64,000 nt of DNA, from positions 2,604,001 through 2,668,000 of the forward strand of contig NZ_CP073638.1 in the NCBI RefSeq assembly GCF_029962485.1, written 5' to 3'. The stretch is from Burkholderia cepacia (GTDB lineage: Bacteria > Pseudomonadota > Gammaproteobacteria > Burkholderiales > Burkholderiaceae). Of the stretch, positions 62,980 to 64,000 are shown piece by piece (the stretch's first letter is position 1; each line of letters opens with the position of its first letter). Both the position numbers and the translations under genes were made by a program. The notes beneath the pieces were generated by a model. That model saw only the letters and a program-made list of their open reading frames with translations. It had not been told where the DNA came from and searched no databases.

Positions 62980-64000
62980 ATGACGACGGCGAACCGCAAG
63001 AAGATCCTGCTCAACGCGTTCAACATGAACTGCGTCGGGCACATCAACCACGGGCTGTGGACGCACCCGCGCGACCGCTCCGCGCACTACACCGATCTCG
63101 ACTACTGGGCCGATCTCGCGAAGACGCTCGAACGCGGCAAGTTCGACGGGATCTTTCTCGCGGACATCGTCGGCGTGTACGACGTATTCGGCGGCGGCCC
63201 CGACGCCGCGCTGCGCGAATCGGTGCAGGTGCCCGTCAACGATCCGCTGCTGCTCGTGCCCGCGATGGCGCAGGTCACGCGGCATCTCGGCTTCGGCGTG
63301 ACCGCGAACCTGACCTACGAGCCGCCTTACCTGTTCGCGCGCCGCATGTCGACGCTCGATCACCTGACGAAAGGGCGCGTGGGCTGGAACATCGTCACCG
63401 GCTACCTCGACAGCGCCGCACGCGGGATGGGCCTCGCGCAGCAGATCGGCCACGACGACCGCTACGAGCGCGCGGACGACTACATGGACGTCGTCTACAA
63501 GCTGTGGGAACAGAGCTGGGACGACGACGCGGTGATCCGCGACGCGCAGGCGCGCGTGTTCGCGCAACCGGGCAAGGTGCGGCGCGTGAAGCACGACGGG
63601 CCGTTCTATTCGCTAGATGCGATCCATCTGAGCGAGCCGTCGCTGCAGCGCACGCCGGTGCTGTACCAGGCCGGTTCGTCCGCGCGCGGCGTCGAGTTCG
63701 CGGGCCGTCACGCCGAATGCGTGTTCGTGAACGGGCAAAGCAAGGCGGCCGCACGTGCGGCGGCGCTCGACATCCGTGCGGCTGCCGCACGGCAGGGGCG
63801 CGACCCGGCATCGATCAGGATCTTCGCGGGCGTGAGCGTGGTGACGGCGGAGACCGAACGTCTCGCACGAGAGAAGTTCGACGAATACCGGCGCTATGCG
63901 AGCCCGGAAGCCGGCCTCGCGCATTTCGCGAGCTCGACCGGCATCGACTTCGCGCAGTACGGCCTCGACGAGCCGATTTCGTATGTGAAGACCGATTCGA
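62980..64000 (+). CDS. FMN-dependent monooxygenase, NtaA/SnaA/DszA type, N-terminal part
   Basis: The first 340 codons of a luciferase-like flavin monooxygenase that runs off the right edge; full-length relatives have about 440-460 residues. KKILLNAFNMNCVGHINHGLWTHPRDRSAHYTDLDYWADLAKTLERGKFDGIFLADIVGVYDVFGG is the family start. LTYEPPYLFARRMSTLDHLTKGRVGWNIVTGYLDSAARGMG is the FMN-binding region, and PVLYQAGSSARGVEFAGRHAECVFV the phosphate site. Relatives oxidise nitrilotriacetate, dibenzothiophene sulfone, or dimethyl sulfide and other organosulfur compounds with a separate flavin reductase. GGAGG is 5 bases before the ATG. Its place after a MetQ-type binding protein points to sulfur scavenging (inference). 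Confidence 0.87.
   Translation, partial: MTTANRKKILLNAFNMNCVGHINHGLWTHPRDRSAHYTDLDYWADLAKTLERGKFDGIFLADIVGVYDVFGGGPDAALRESVQVPVNDPLLLVPAMAQVTRHLGFGVTANLTYEPPYLFARRMSTLDHLTKGRVGWNIVTGYLDSAARGMGLAQQIGHDDRYERADDYMDVVYKLWEQSWDDDAVIRDAQARVFAQPGKVRRVKHDGPFYSLDAIHLSEPSLQRTPVLYQAGSSARGVEFAGRHAECVFVNGQSKAAARAAALDIRAAAARQGRDPASIRIFAGVSVVTAETERLAREKFDEYRRYASPEAGLAHFASSTGIDFAQYGLDEPISYVKTDS

Overview
The window is GC-rich, compact DNA with the gene families and codon use of a Burkholderia, most likely the Burkholderia cepacia complex. The strongest pointer is the complete ceoR - llpE - ceoA-ceoB-opcM efflux locus at 41.5-49.6 kb. Other pointers are two Burkholderia-type porins, a full gab locus, a pca thiolase and many LysR/IclR/TetR regulators with catabolic neighbours. 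The content looks like a secondary replicon (inference). No rRNA, tRNA, CRISPR array or complete insertion sequence was seen.

Layout. 0-2.3 kb: 5' part of zwf, then a TetR repressor and a short-chain dehydrogenase that share a TetR-type operator. 2.4-10.1 kb: a membrane protein with a divergent LysR, an M20 amidohydrolase with an MFS transporter and a LysR, then a periplasmic solute-binding protein with an AstE/AspA-like deacylase. 10.1-15.9 kb: a candidate small RNA, a frameshifted LysR, a gamma-resorcylate-type decarboxylase with its aromatic-acid transporter and porin, and a truncated DUF1016 gene carrying a second copy of the small-RNA promoter module. 15.9-20.3 kb: IclR regulator and pcaF, DUF523, a GNAT acetyltransferase and a methyltransferase. 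20.5-24.1 kb: two tandem Aer-like chemoreceptors, each behind a sigma-28-like promoter. 24.1-26.6 kb: a lower-GC island with a PAAR spike protein, an M35 (aspzincin) metallopeptidase and a secreted OmpA-like protein in one translationally coupled operon. A duplicated copy of the secreted protein lies beside it, with the 3' scrap of a second peptidase gene and a decayed third chemoreceptor. This reads as an orphan type VI effector-immunity cassette.

27.2-31.8 kb: gabT-gabD with divergent gabR. 31.9-36.6 kb: N-formylglutamate amidohydrolase, IclR regulator and YfcC-type carrier, with a divergent porin; two near-identical 19-bp palindromes sit in front of the two transcription units. 36.6-41.1 kb: DMT exporter, selD, LysE, a purine nucleoside permease-family lipoprotein, a 29-codon gene and a DUF4148 protein. 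41.5-49.6 kb: ceo efflux locus. 49.7-52.4 kb: TetR/tautomerase pair and LysR/PACE exporter pair. 52.7-56.4 kb: Tat-exported phospholipase C with a coupled accessory protein, and an alpha/beta hydrolase. 56.6-61.8 kb: a DctBD-like two-component system, a DUF3579 gene broken by a 13-bp tandem duplication, and a 2-hydroxycarboxylate carrier behind a textbook sigma-54 promoter with upstream palindromic sites. 62.1-64 kb: MetQ-like lipoprotein and the 5' part of an FMN-dependent monooxygenase.

Most modules are a small catabolic, uptake or efflux unit next to its own regulator, and the sequence often shows the operator. The type VI cassette and its duplicated remnants, the candidate small RNA, and the sigma-54/DctBD carrier circuit are the parts most worth following up.
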